Assembly: GCA_036555725.1 (NCBI GenBank)
Contig: DATBKU010000062.1
Location: forward strand, 62,001 to 126,000
Length of the DNA stretch: 64,000 nucleotides
Direction of reading: 5' to 3'
Origin: CALAED01 sp036555725
Lineage (GTDB): Bacteria > Actinomycetota > Actinomycetes > Streptosporangiales > Streptosporangiaceae
Shown: positions 22,358 to 32,075 of the stretch, piece by piece
Numbering within the stretch: the stretch's first letter is position 1
How the letters are laid out: each line of letters begins with the position of its first letter
The notes under the pieces: model-generated
Databases searched by the model: none
The model's input: the letters and a program-made list of their open reading frames with translations, nothing else
What the model was told of the DNA's origin: nothing
Program-made: the position numbers and the translations under genes

Positions 22358-23356
22358 TCAGGCGGCGGTGGGGGCTACGTCGGGGGTGATGTCGATGTCG
22401 CCGGTTTCGCCTTCCTTGACGGCCTTGCGGCCGAGGACGAGAACGTAGGTGAGGAAGGTCAGTTCGGCGACGACGCCGATGCCGATGCGGAGCCAGGTCG
22501 TGTGGACGTGGCCGGTGACGAAGCCCTCGATGGCGCCGGAGATCAGCAGGACACCGATGAGGCCGATCGCGATGCTCATGGCGGCCCGGCCCTCCTGGGC
22601 GAGCGCCTGACCGCGACGGCGCGGGCCGGGGTCGATGATCGTCCAGCCGAGGCGGAGGCCGGTCGCGCAGGCCAGGTAGACCGCGGACAGCTCCAGCAGG
22701 CCGTGCGGCAGGATGAGGCCGAGGAAGACGTCGCCCTTGCCGGCGGCGAACATGAGCCCGGCGCTGAAGCCCAGCTGCGCCACCGAGGTCAGGAACAGCA
22801 GGTAAAGCGTGAAGACGCCGAGCAGGATTCCGGAGATCAGGGCCAACGCGGCCACCCAGACGTTGTTGACCCACACCTCGAAGGCGAAGGCGCCGGCGGC
22901 GTGCTCGGTGTAGTAGTTCGCGAAGTCGTGCTCGACGAGCTGTCTGATCTCGTACGGCGTGGCGATCGAGGCCTGCACCTCCGGATTGCGGGCGACCCAG
23001 ATCGCCACGATGGTGCCCGTGACGATCGAGAGCGCGGCGGTGCACAGCCACCAGAACCGCATGCGATAAGCCGTCGCGGGGAACGACACGGTGACGAGCC
23101 GGGTCGCGTCGCGCCACATCGGCGCCTGCGCTCCGGTCACCGCGGCCCGGCCGCGCGCCACCAGCGACGACAGCCGGCCGACGAGCACCGGGTCGGGCGA
23201 GCTGGACCGGACGACCGACAGGTGCGTGGCCGTCCGCTGGTAGAGCTCGACGAGCTCGTCGATCTCCGCACCCGTGAGCTTGCGGCCACGGTTGATCAGC
23301 CGCTCAAGGCGGAGCCAGTCGCCGTGATGGGCGGCCACGAAGGCGTCTACGTCCAC
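22358..23356 (-). CDS. SpoIIM-like integral membrane protein
   Basis: 332 residues of the stage II sporulation protein M family. The N-terminal cytoplasmic helical part (DVDAFVAAHHGDWLRLERLI) is followed by about six membrane helices, with the conserved IAVLLPHGLLEL-like motif here as LGLILPHGLLELSAVY. In Bacillus SpoIIM scaffolds the engulfment hydrolases; in actinobacteria the family sits with RDD, DUF58 and MoxR genes and probably serves septation or envelope assembly. GTG start at 23356; TAAGCT on the minus strand lies exactly 6-12 bases upstream, so the message may be leaderless. Confidence 0.9.
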   Translation of the reverse strand: MDVDAFVAAHHGDWLRLERLINRGRKLTGAEIDELVELYQRTATHLSVVRSSSPDPVLVGRLSSLVARGRAAVTGAQAPMWRDATRLVTVSFPATAYRMRFWWLCTAALSIVTGTIVAIWVARNPEVQASIATPYEIRQLVEHDFANYYTEHAAGAFAFEVWVNNVWVAALALISGILLGVFTLYLLFLTSVAQLGFSAGLMFAAGKGDVFLGLILPHGLLELSAVYLACATGLRLGWTIIDPGPRRRGQALAQEGRAAMSIAIGLIGVLLISGAIEGFVTGHVHTTWLRIGIGVVAELTFLTYVLVLGRKAVKEGETGDIDITPDVAPTAA

Positions 23357-23426
23357 CCGGAGAGCTTATGCACAAGTCGGGCACAATACGTTGGGGGCCC
23401 GGAGAGCATGTCGGCAGAGGAGAGCC

Positions 23427-24425
23427 TTGGCAGAACTGATCACGGGCGAGGCCGTCGCCCTCGACATCAGGGTGGCGCGCCTGGCCAGCCGCGCCGTCGC
23501 CCGGCTGCTCGACATGCTGTTCCAGTTCTCGCTGCTCAACTTCGTGTTGTGGCTGACCAGCATGACCACCCTGATCGCCGACGAGGCGGTGTCGGCCGGG
23601 CTGACGATACTGATGACCGTGCTGATCATCGTCGGCTACCCGGTCGCGTTCGAGACGTTCACCCGCGGCCGCACGCTCGGCAAGATGGCCCTGGGCCTGC
23701 GCGTGGTGCGGGACGACGGCGGGCCGGTGCAGTTCCGGCAGGCGTTGGTGCGTTCGCTGGCCGGGTTCGTGGAGTTCTGGTGGTTCGCCGGGGCCCCGGC
23801 GCTGATCTGCTCGATCTTCAACCGGTACGGCAAGCGGCTCGGCGACATCTTCGCCGGGACCATCGTGATCCAGGAGCGGGTGCCGGCCTCGTCGTTGCTC
23901 GGCCACATCGCCGTGATGCCGCCGCAACTCGCCGGCTGGGCGGCGTCGATGGAGCTGTCTCGAGTGCCGGACGGCCTCGCCCTGACCGCGCGGCAGTACC
24001 TCACCCGGTTCTGGGAGCTGATGCCGCAGGCGCGCGACGTGATGGGGCAGCGGATCGCCGGCCAGGTGCTGGCCCTGGTGAGCCCACCGCCCCCGCCCGG
24101 CGTGCGTCCCGAGGTGCTGCTGTCGGCCGTCCTGGCCGAGCGCCGCCGCCGCGAGGAGTGGCGGCTCGCCCAGCGCCGGGCCCGCCACCAGCAGCACGCC
24201 GGCGTCCCGCCCCAGGGTGTCCCGCCCGGCCCGCAGCCGTACGGCGTCCCGCCCTATCACGGAGCGCCGCAGCCGTACGGCATGGCGCCGCCGCAAGGTC
24301 CGCCGCAGCCGTACCAGAGCGCGCCGCAGCCGTACCAGGACGCGCCGCAGCCGTACCAGGACGCGCCGCAGCCGTACGGCGGACCGCCGTACCAAGGGGC
24401 GCCGCAGCACCCGTCAGTGCCCTGA
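23427..24425 (+). CDS. RDD-family membrane protein with Pro-rich repeat tail
   Basis: 332 residues from a TTG at 23427 with AGAGGAGA ribosome binding site at 23416-23423. The RDD domain spans about residues 15-155: RLASRAVARLLDML (the R-D signature), three membrane helices, then GRTLGKMALGLRVVRDDG and GKRLGDIFAGTIVIQ. The C-terminal 70 residues are a Pro/Gln/Tyr-rich tail of repeated PQPYQ(S/D)A units. RDD proteins may act as cation or small-solute antiporters, but the role here is unknown. It is divergent from spoIIM with only 70 bp between starts. Confidence 0.88.
   Translation: MAELITGEAVALDIRVARLASRAVARLLDMLFQFSLLNFVLWLTSMTTLIADEAVSAGLTILMTVLIIVGYPVAFETFTRGRTLGKMALGLRVVRDDGGPVQFRQALVRSLAGFVEFWWFAGAPALICSIFNRYGKRLGDIFAGTIVIQERVPASSLLGHIAVMPPQLAGWAASMELSRVPDGLALTARQYLTRFWELMPQARDVMGQRIAGQVLALVSPPPPPGVRPEVLLSAVLAERRRREEWRLAQRRARHQQHAGVPPQGVPPGPQPYGVPPYHGAPQPYGMAPPQGPPQPYQSAPQPYQDAPQPYQDAPQPYGGPPYQGAPQHPSVP
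24303..24386 (+). repeat. Four 21-bp tandem repeats coding a PQPYQxA tail
   Basis: Units start at 24303, 24324, 24345 and 24366; the middle two are identical and the last diverges in its second half. They encode heptapeptides of the PQPYQDA type at the C-terminus of the RDD protein. Confidence 0.85.
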
Positions 24426-24439
24426 CGGCTCAGGGCCCG

Positions 24440-24928
24440 CTATGAGGTAGGGCCCAGCGTCGGGGGGGTTTCGAGGTCGGTCAGCTCGATGCCCGGGGCG
24501 TCGAGAACCACATCGCCGGCGAGATGGACGGCGCCCGTCTCCCCCGTGGCCAGGTCGGTGATCTCGTAGCGCTCGACGGGCAGCGGCGTCAGCTCCGTCT
24601 CGTACGTCGTGATCTCGGCGAGCCGCCACCGCTGGGTGACGGTGAGCGCGGCGAGCGCCGGGCCGCTCAGCCGGACGAGGGGGACGACCGCATCCTGGCC
24701 CGGTTCGAGCCGCAGCCATCGGGCCACCGCGACCAGGAAGCCCGGCGAGTCTGCCAGGAAGCCGGCGACCTCGGCGGACCGCTCTTCGCCACCCCGGATC
24801 CACAGCGCCTCGCGGCCGATGACACCGCCGCGGATCAGCCAGTCACCCGAGGTGAGCTCGACCCGGATCTGCCGCCAGCGAGCGTCCACCGTGAGGTCGG
24901 CGCGTCCGCCGTCCGTACGCTCGCCCAC
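24440..24928 (-). CDS. Uncharacterised protein, N-terminus unclear
   Basis: 162 residues from the first usual start (GTG, 24928), with a plausible alpha/beta pattern: strands RWRQIRVEL and DWLIRGG, a helix ADSPGFLVAVARWL, and the C-terminal LPVERYEITDLATGE. No domain is recognised. The same frame stays clearly protein-like for 28 codons further upstream (LPSGTYLHLDEQVEERFRC, then WRY leading into the GTG), up to a CTG at 25012 placed 1 bp after the neighbouring stop, yet offers no ATG, GTG or TTG. The real protein may therefore start at CTG 25012 and be about 190 residues. Its neighbours are another unknown gene and the SAHH pair. Confidence 0.7.
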   Translation of the reverse strand: MGERTDGGRADLTVDARWRQIRVELTSGDWLIRGGVIGREALWIRGGEERSAEVAGFLADSPGFLVAVARWLRLEPGQDAVVPLVRLSGPALAALTVTQRWRLAEITTYETELTPLPVERYEITDLATGETGAVHLAGDVVLDAPGIELTDLETPPTLGPTS

Positions 24929-25013
24929 GTACCGCCAGCCGCCTGCGCCGGGCGCGCAGCGGAAGCGCTCCTCGACCTGCTCGTCGAGGTGGAGGTACGT
25001 GCCGCTGGGCAGG

Positions 25014-25442
25014 TCAGAGCCCGAGGTCGCGCAGGAATTCGGGCTTGTAGGCCTCCATATAGACGAACCGCGGGTCCGGCAGCCCTGGGCTGATCGGCTC
25101 GCGCTCCGCTGCCTCCTTGGCGACGTCCTCTGGGGAGTCCGGCAGCGGGACGCTGAGGTCCTTCCACTCCTGCGCGACCGGGTGCCACCGGGTGATGGCG
25201 AAGTCGGCGGTGAGGCGATCCTGCTCGACCAGTTCGCGGACGACGCGCTCGGCCTCTCTGGCGTCGCTCTCGCTGCGCGCGTACACCAGGATCCGGGTGC
25301 CGTCCCTGGTCACGATGACCCGGTCGCCGAGGCGTTTGCGGGCGTCATCGTCGAGATCGAGAGCGCGCAGCCGTTCGCCCAGGGAAAGGCCGTGCTCGTC
25401 GTCGTCGAGGTCGACCTCTACCCGCCACTCGTCGTCGGCCAT
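25014..25442 (-). CDS. Uncharacterised acidic protein
   Basis: 142 residues from the ATG at 25442, which has GAGAGG at a good distance; the frame remains open to 25484. It begins with a very acidic stretch (VEVDLDDDEHGLSLGERL), followed by a ferredoxin-like strand/helix pattern: RVIVTRDGTRILVYA, then SDAREAERVVRELVEQD. The C-terminus has a segment VAQEWKDLSVPLP and ends FVYMEAYKPEFLRDLGL. It resembles conserved hypothetical actinobacterial proteins; I recognise no function. Its stop is followed directly by the putative CTG start of the next gene, suggesting an operon. Confidence 0.8.
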   Translation of the reverse strand: MADDEWRVEVDLDDDEHGLSLGERLRALDLDDDARKRLGDRVIVTRDGTRILVYARSESDAREAERVVRELVEQDRLTADFAITRWHPVAQEWKDLSVPLPDSPEDVAKEAAEREPISPGLPDPRFVYMEAYKPEFLRDLGL

Positions 25443-25465
25443 GGGCTGCCTCTCGTCGCCGCTCG

Positions 25466-26724
25466 TCACGACCCGTGCTGCCACGAGCCGAGATAGTCCT
25501 CCTGCTCCGGAGTCAGACTATCGATGGACACGTCCATCGACTCCAGCTTGAGCCGGGCCACCTCGGTGTCGATCGCCGTCGGCACGTCGTACACGCCCGG
25601 CGTCAGGTCCTGGTGCGTCCGCGCCAGCCACTCGCAGGTGAGGGCCTGGTCGGCGAAGGACATGTCCATCACGGCGGCGGGGTGGCCCTCGGCGGCGGCC
25701 AGGTTGACCAGCCGGCCCTCCGCCAGCAGCACCAGCCGCCGCCCATCGGCCAAGACGTACTCGTCGGCCTGCGGGCGTACCCCCCGGTGCAGGTCGACGG
25801 CCAGCTCGGCGAGGGCCCGGACGTCGACCTCCACGTCGAAGTGGCCCGAGTTGGCGAGCATGGCACCGTCCTTCATGAGCCGCATGTGCTCGGCGCGGAT
25901 CACGTCACGATTGCCGGTGACAGTGATGAACACGTCGCCGACCGGCGCCGCCCGCTCCATGGGCAGCACCGTGAAGCCCTGCAGCACCGCGTCGAGCGCC
26001 TTGACCGGGTTGATCTCGGTGACGACCACGCGCGCGCCCATGCCGCGCGCCCGCTCGGCGAGGCCCCGTCCGCAGTAGCCGAACCCGGCGATGACGACGG
26101 TCTTGCCGGCGAGCAGCGTGTTGGTGGCGCGGATGATGCCGTCGAGCGTCGACTGGCCGGTGCCGTACCGGTTGTCGAACATCCGCTTCGTACCGGTGTC
26201 GTTGACCGCGACCATCGGGAAGCGCAGTGCGCCCTCACGGACCATCTGGTGCAGGCGGATGACCCCGGTGGTGGTCTCCTCACAGCCGCCCTTCACCGTG
26301 CCGAGCAGGTCCGTACGCTCCGTGTGCAGGATGTTGACGAGGTCGCAGCCATCGTCGACCACCAGGTCGGGCTTGATCTCCAGGGCGTGGTGAATGTGCC
26401 CGTAATAGGTCTCGCGGTCGACGCCGGCCTTGGCGAAGACGGCGACGCCGTACTCGTCGACGAGCGCCGCGGCCGTGTCGTCCTGGGTGGACAACGGGTT
26501 GGACGCGGCGACCGCAACGTCGGCGCCGCCCGCCTGCAGGGTCCGGATGAGGCCCGCCGTCTCGGTCGTGACGTGCATGCACGCCGTGACCGACAGGCCG
26601 GCGAGCGGGCGCTCGGCCGCGAACCGCTCCCGGATCTGCCGGAGCACCGGCATGGCTCGGTCCGCCCACTCGATCCGCCGGACCCCGGACTCGGCGAGCC
26701 CGGGGTCCGCGATCTCGTAATGCA

Positions 26725-26725
<1 letters not shown>
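25466..26725 (-). CDS. Second adenosylhomocysteinase-like enzyme, short archaeal/Thermotoga type
   Basis: 419 residues. It has the SAHH fold with motifs of the short form: HVTTETAGLIRTL, SNPLSTQDDTAAAL (Asp where the long form has His), CEETTTGVIRLHQM, VNDTGTKRMFDNRYGTGQS and the NAD-binding GFGYCGRGLAERA. It lacks the roughly 40-residue insertion of the long enzyme and ends in YLGSWQHGS, without the C-terminal Lys...Tyr tail that in long SAHH reaches the NAD site of the partner subunit. It should hydrolyse S-adenosylhomocysteine or a close analogue (short archaeal relatives act on S-inosylhomocysteine). The ATG overlaps the upstream ahcY stop by one base (TGATG). Confidence 0.9.
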
Positions 26726-28155
<1,430 letters not shown>

Positions 28156-28235
28156 GGTTTCCCTAGCTCCTCGTCACGTCGATCGTTCGCGAGTCTAGGC
28201 GCGGTACGGTGGACAGCGCACGGCCGGACGCGACT

Positions 28236-28257
28236 TTCTGACACTGATTTGTCAGAA
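28236..28257. promoter_or_regulatory. Perfect inverted repeat, probable MerR operator
   Basis: TTCTGACA-N6-TGTCAGAA ends 7 bp before the merR ATG and lies 81 bp from the divergent ahcY start. Dyad symmetry of this size is typical for MerR-family sites. The CAGAAT part (28252-28257) is placed as a -10 element would be for a leaderless merR message. Confidence 0.6.
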
Positions 28258-28264
28258 TTAGGGC

Positions 28265-28603
28265 ATGCGCATCACGGAGGCCGCCCAGCGACTCGGTACG
28301 TCGCCCCGCATGCTCCGCTACCGGGAGCGCCTGGGTCTGCTGCCGCCCACGCGCGAGCACAGCGGCCACCGGCGCTTCGGCGAGCCCGAGTTGCGCGCGG
28401 TCGCGCTGGCGCTCGACCTGGAGCGGCGGTACGACATCAGCCCGGCGGAGCTGGCGTTCGGACTGCGGGTGCTGGCCGATCCCGATGTCCGGACCCGGGT
28501 CCGCGACCTGGGGGAACGGATCGGCCGGGTGACGGCGCCGCCGGTTCGAGCGTTGGACTTCGAAAAGGAGAAGGCGCTGCGCTGGCTGGGCAAGAAGGCC
28601 TGA
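28265..28603 (+). CDS. MerR-family transcriptional regulator
   Basis: 112 residues. The N-terminal winged helix-turn-helix is MRITEAAQRLGTSPRMLRYR followed by ERLGLLPPTREHSGHRRFGE, the MerR signature. The middle (ELRAVALALDLERRYDISPAEL) matches the second DNA-binding helix pair. The effector part is short and has no Cys, so it is not a metal sensor of the classic type. No ribosome binding site is visible before ATG 28265, which fits leaderless translation from a promoter overlapping the inverted repeat at 28236. Likely autoregulator, and possibly regulator of the divergent ahcY pair. Confidence 0.88.
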   Translation: MRITEAAQRLGTSPRMLRYRERLGLLPPTREHSGHRRFGEPELRAVALALDLERRYDISPAELAFGLRVLADPDVRTRVRDLGERIGRVTAPPVRALDFEKEKALRWLGKKA

Positions 28604-28624
28604 CCGCTGCGTCCGAACGAAAAT

Positions 28625-28668
28625 GGGGCCGCGCGGACGGGAGCCACAAGCCCGCATCCGCGCGACCC
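28625..28668 (+). terminator. Hairpin after merR
   Basis: CGCGCGGA (28630-28637) pairs with TCCGCGCG (28657-28664), extended by TGGG/CCCA below a one-base mismatch and by GGG/CCC inside. It begins about 22 bp after the merR stop. It has no T-tract. Confidence 0.55.
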
Positions 28669-29014
28669 ACCGTACCCCTCACCGGCCGGCCGGTCGGTCT
28701 ACCGCCCCAGCCCAAGGCGAGACCGGTCGCCGTCCGCAGGTGGGCCCCGCAGCTTTCGACGGCGTGGCCGCGCCGGCGAGGGTACATCTATCGGGCACCG
28801 TCCGGACCCCCGAAAGCCGGACGGTACCGGACCGTACGCGGCGCCCCGGACCCCCTCGGGGCGCCGCCGAACACGTCACGACGATATGTCGCGACCGGCC
28901 CCGCACGCGTCCATCGTGAGGAGGGAAACGATGTCGTCCTTAAGGGGGACTCCCCACGCCGACATCGCCCCACACGGTGAGGTCCTCGTCCGCCCGAAGG
29001 GGTGAAACTGAAGC
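28669..29014 (+). other. Leader region of the histidine-kinase operon
   Basis: About 346 bp without a long gene. It includes a small ORF with a strong ribosome binding site (28931-29005), the short palindrome GACGATATGTC (28878-28888) and a GAAGGGG ribosome binding site for the kinase near 28996-29002. No clear -10/-35 pair was found. Confidence 0.45.
28931..29005 (+). CDS. Possible 24-residue small ORF upstream of the kinase
   Basis: ATG at 28931 follows GAGGAGGG (28918-28925) at good spacing and encodes 24 residues beginning MSSLRGTPHAD and ending in RPKG. The stop lies 9 bp before the kinase GTG, and the last codons contain the kinase ribosome binding site, so translation of the small ORF could couple to the kinase. 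No homologue is recognised; this may also be chance. Confidence 0.3.
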   Translation: MSSLRGTPHADIAPHGEVLVRPKG

Positions 29015-30556
29015 GTGACCAGCGACAAACCACCACTCGGCCAGGAGGTCGCCCAGCACGCCTGGCGGCTGTCCGGCCGGATCGTCGCCGGCGTCGGCGA
29101 GGCGCTGCTGTGGATCCTCACGTGGATCGGACGGCTGCTCCGCCCGCTGGCGACGGCCCTCACGGCTCGGCTGTACGGCCGGTCGGCCCAGCAGGGCGGC
29201 CCCGCGCGTCCGTACCACCCCGGCGTCGGCCCAATCGGCGCAGGCCAACCCGGCGCAGGCCAACCCGGCGCAGGCCAACCCGGTCCGCAGGACGGCCGTA
29301 CCCGGGTCCAGCCGGGCGCGCGTGCTCATTCCGACCCCCTAACGGGGGCCCACCCCCAGCCTCCCCTGCCGCGCTGGCTGAACTGGTGGCAGGAGTTCGC
29401 GCGATCATGGGCGTTCGCGCCGGTCACCGGGGCCGCGCTCACGGTGGCGGCGCTGGCCGAGCTGGCGCTGCGCAACACCCCCGTGGTGAGCCTGGCCGGT
29501 GCCTTCGCGGTCGCCGCCACCGTGCCGCTCGTGTGGCGCCGGGAGTTCCTGCGGCCGGTCGCCGCGGTCGTGCTGAGCGCACTTGCCGCCGCGCTGCTGT
29601 CCGGCGAGCAGCCGCTCGCGACCACGGTCTTCGCCGGGCTGTACGCCCTGTACCTGCTGGCCCAGCAGCTCCCCCGGCAGGGCGCCGGGGCCCTGGCGGT
29701 GGCCAGCGCCGCGTCCGTGCTCGTCATCCACCTGGCCTCGCACGGCCTCGACGGCATCCCCTGGCCGGTGTCGATGCTCGCGGTCATCGCCGCTATCGGG
29801 CTCGGCGCCGCCCGCCAGGTGGTGGAGACCGCCGAACGCACGAACGCCGAGGAACGCGAGCGTACGACGGAGACGCTGACGCGGCTGAACACCGTGCAGC
29901 GGGAACAGGCCGTACTCCGGGAGCGCGCGCGCATCGCGCGGGAGCTGCACGACGTGGTCGCGCATGCGGTGTCGATGATCGCGGTGCAGGCGGAGACGGC
30001 GCCGTACACGATGCGGAGCCTGTCGCCCGAGGCGCAGCGCGGGTACGCGGAGATCGCGCGCACCGCGCGCGAGGCGCTCGTCGAGATGCGGCGGCTGCTG
30101 ACCGTGCTGCGCGCGGACGCCAAGGCCGAGCCCGAGGTCGCGCCGCAACCGCGCCTGGACGGCCTGGCCAACCTGATCGAACAGCACCGCGGCGCGGGCG
30201 GCCGCGTCGACCTGTCCGTCCACGGGTCCCAGCACCCGCTGTCGGCGACGATCGAGCTCTCGGCGTACCGCATCGTGCAGGAGGCGCTCACCAACGCCCG
30301 CCGGCACGCCCCCGGCGCGGCCGTACGGGTCGAGCTCACCTACCTGCCCGACCGGCTGGCCGTACGGGTCCGCGACAACGGGGTGAGTCATCCGGGCTCC
30401 CCGCATACCGAGGCCGATCCGGGACATGGCCTCCTCGGGATGCGGGAGCGTGCGACGATGCTCGGCGGAAGGTTCTCCGCCGGGCCCGCCACGAGTGGCG
30501 GATTCCTGGTGGAGGCGGAGCTGCCGCTCACCAGTGAGGAGACCGCCCGTCAATGA
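29015..30556 (+). CDS. NarL-type sensor histidine kinase
   Basis: 513 residues. The cytoplasmic N-terminal 120 residues are Pro/Gly-rich with GAGQP repeats. Membrane helices lie at about 133-265. A coiled linker (ETAERTNAEERERTTETL) leads to HisKA_3 with phospho-His312 (ARELHDVVAHAVSMIAVQ) and a HATPase domain (LSAYRIVQEALTNARRHAP; GHGLLGMRERA). It should phosphorylate the response regulator encoded by the next gene, with which it overlaps by 4 bp (ATGA). The signal is unknown. Start: GTG at 29015 with GAAGGGG upstream. Confidence 0.93.
   Translation: MTSDKPPLGQEVAQHAWRLSGRIVAGVGEALLWILTWIGRLLRPLATALTARLYGRSAQQGGPARPYHPGVGPIGAGQPGAGQPGAGQPGPQDGRTRVQPGARAHSDPLTGAHPQPPLPRWLNWWQEFARSWAFAPVTGAALTVAALAELALRNTPVVSLAGAFAVAATVPLVWRREFLRPVAAVVLSALAAALLSGEQPLATTVFAGLYALYLLAQQLPRQGAGALAVASAASVLVIHLASHGLDGIPWPVSMLAVIAAIGLGAARQVVETAERTNAEERERTTETLTRLNTVQREQAVLRERARIARELHDVVAHAVSMIAVQAETAPYTMRSLSPEAQRGYAEIARTAREALVEMRRLLTVLRADAKAEPEVAPQPRLDGLANLIEQHRGAGGRVDLSVHGSQHPLSATIELSAYRIVQEALTNARRHAPGAAVRVELTYLPDRLAVRVRDNGVSHPGSPHTEADPGHGLLGMRERATMLGGRFSAGPATSGGFLVEAELPLTSEETARQ
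29236..29280 (+). repeat. Three identical 15-bp tandem repeats in the kinase gene
   Basis: CGGCGCAGGCCAACC repeats at 29236, 29251 and 29266, encoding repeats of GAGQP in the disordered N-terminal segment. Such perfect short repeats can change copy number. Confidence 0.85.
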
Positions 30557-31224
30557 TCCGGGTGCTGATCGTCGATGATCAGACGATCGTGCGCGCCGGG
30601 TTCGCCGCCCTGCTGTCCGCCCAGGAGGACATCGTCGTGGTCGCCGAGGCCGGCGACGGCCGCGAGGCCGTACGGCTGGCCGATCGGCACCGGCCCGATC
30701 TCGTGCTCATGGACATCCGCATGCCGGACATGGACGGCATCGAGGCCACCCGGCGGATCATCGCCGCCCGCCCGGACATCCGCGTGCTCGTGCTCACCAC
30801 GTTCGACGTCGACGAATACGTCTACGAGGCGCTCGGCGTGGGCGCCAGCGGCTTCCTGCTCAAGGACGCGACCGCCGACGACCTCGTCTCCGCAGTACGG
30901 GTCGTCGCGCGCGGAGACGCCTTGCTCGCGCCGCAGGTGACGGGCCGGCTGATCCGGGAGTTCACCCGGCAGCGCCGTGCGACGCCGCAGCCGCCCACCG
31001 AGCTGACCAGCCTGACCGCCCGCGAGACCGAGGTCCTCGTGCTCATCGCCGGCGGCCTGTCGAACGGCGAGATCGCCGCCCGGCTCGTGGTGAGCGAACA
31101 CACCGTGAAGACCCACGTGGCCCGGGTCTTCACCAAGCTGGGGCTCCGCGACCGGGCCCAGGCGGTCATGCTGGCGTACGAGTCCGGTCTCGTCATCCCC
31201 GGCGACGGGCAAACAGCCGGATAG
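30553..31224 (+). CDS. NarL-type response regulator, partner of the upstream kinase
   Basis: 223 residues. Receiver with VDDQ acidic residues, phospho-acceptor Asp54 (LVLMDIRMPDMDG), Thr in VLTTFD and Lys in FLLKDA. The LuxR-type helix-turn-helix is C-terminal (LTARETEVLVLIAGGL; EIAARLVVSEHTVKTHV). ATG at 30553 overlaps the kinase stop. This is a standard two-component pair; targets cannot be read from the window. Confidence 0.94.
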   Translation: MIRVLIVDDQTIVRAGFAALLSAQEDIVVVAEAGDGREAVRLADRHRPDLVLMDIRMPDMDGIEATRRIIAARPDIRVLVLTTFDVDEYVYEALGVGASGFLLKDATADDLVSAVRVVARGDALLAPQVTGRLIREFTRQRRATPQPPTELTSLTARETEVLVLIAGGLSNGEIAARLVVSEHTVKTHVARVFTKLGLRDRAQAVMLAYESGLVIPGDGQTAG

Positions 31225-31343
31225 CCCACCTGGGGACGCCAGCTCGTCGGCACCGGCCAGGGCGCACGGTCCTAGACTTGGATTCGGGCGGCGCGCCCGT
31301 TGCGCGCCGGGCCCTCAGCCAACGCGAGCGTCGGGAGAACACC

Positions 31344-32042
31344 ATGCGACCGGGCGTGCGGGACGGCCGTGGCTGGGCCGTTCCGGACCGTTCCGGGGGT
31401 CGCCTCGCCGGCCACGTGTACGAGGGGATCAAGGAGCGTCTACTCGAAGGCCGGTACGCGCTCGGCGAGGCGCTCCAGGTCGAGGCGCTGAAGAACGACT
31501 TCGGCGTGAGCAAGCAACCGGTGATGGACGCGCTCCGCCGGCTCTCCGGCGACGGGCTGGTGGAGATCATTCCGCAGGTGGGCTGCCGGGTCGTCACGTA
31601 CGACGAGCAGGAGATCGCCGACTTCTTCGCGATGTTCGGCGGTTTCGAGGGTACGGTCGCCGCCGCGGCGGCCACCCGGCGCACCGATGAACAGCTGGCC
31701 GAGCTGGCGCATGTGTCGGCGCGGATCGGGGAACTGCGAATGGCGCCGGATCCGGCGGTCCGGTCCCATGACTACCGGATACTGAACCGCCAATACCATG
31801 CGGTCATTCACGCGATGGCGCATTCGCGGATCATGGCCGAGACGACGCGGCGGATGTGGGACCTGTCGGACTTCCTGATCAACGCGGCCAGCGCCCGGCC
31901 GCCGGAAAACGCGCTCGATGGCCGCCACGAGGACCACGAACGCATCCGGACGGCGCTCGAGCGTCGAGATCCGGCCGCCGCTCGCCGCGAGATGGAGGCC
32001 CACATCGTCGGCACGATCGGCATTATCGACGCCGGAGCGTGA
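31344..32042 (+). CDS. GntR-family transcriptional regulator (FadR/FCD type)
   Basis: 232 residues from the ATG at 31344, which has GGGAG (31333-31337); the open frame upstream to 31278 is not needed. Winged helix at about 25-85 (GHVYEGIKERLLEGRY; FGVSKQPVMDALRRLSGDGLVE). The all-helical FCD effector domain follows, with metal-ligand candidates Asp in HDYRILNRQYH and His in RHEDHERIRTALERRD. Such regulators sense small organic acids. No operon partner is adjacent: the next gene is convergent. The regulated genes are unknown. Confidence 0.9.
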   Translation: MRPGVRDGRGWAVPDRSGGRLAGHVYEGIKERLLEGRYALGEALQVEALKNDFGVSKQPVMDALRRLSGDGLVEIIPQVGCRVVTYDEQEIADFFAMFGGFEGTVAAAAATRRTDEQLAELAHVSARIGELRMAPDPAVRSHDYRILNRQYHAVIHAMAHSRIMAETTRRMWDLSDFLINAASARPPENALDGRHEDHERIRTALERRDPAAARREMEAHIVGTIGIIDAGA

Positions 32043-32075
32043 CGTCAGGCCGGCATCAGGCCGTCGCCGTCACTG

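Noticed and set aside
28156..28264. Possible SAH riboswitch in front of ahcY
   Set aside because: The 109-bp leader shows no SAH-riboswitch consensus elements that I could recognise; the only clear structure is the MerR dyad.
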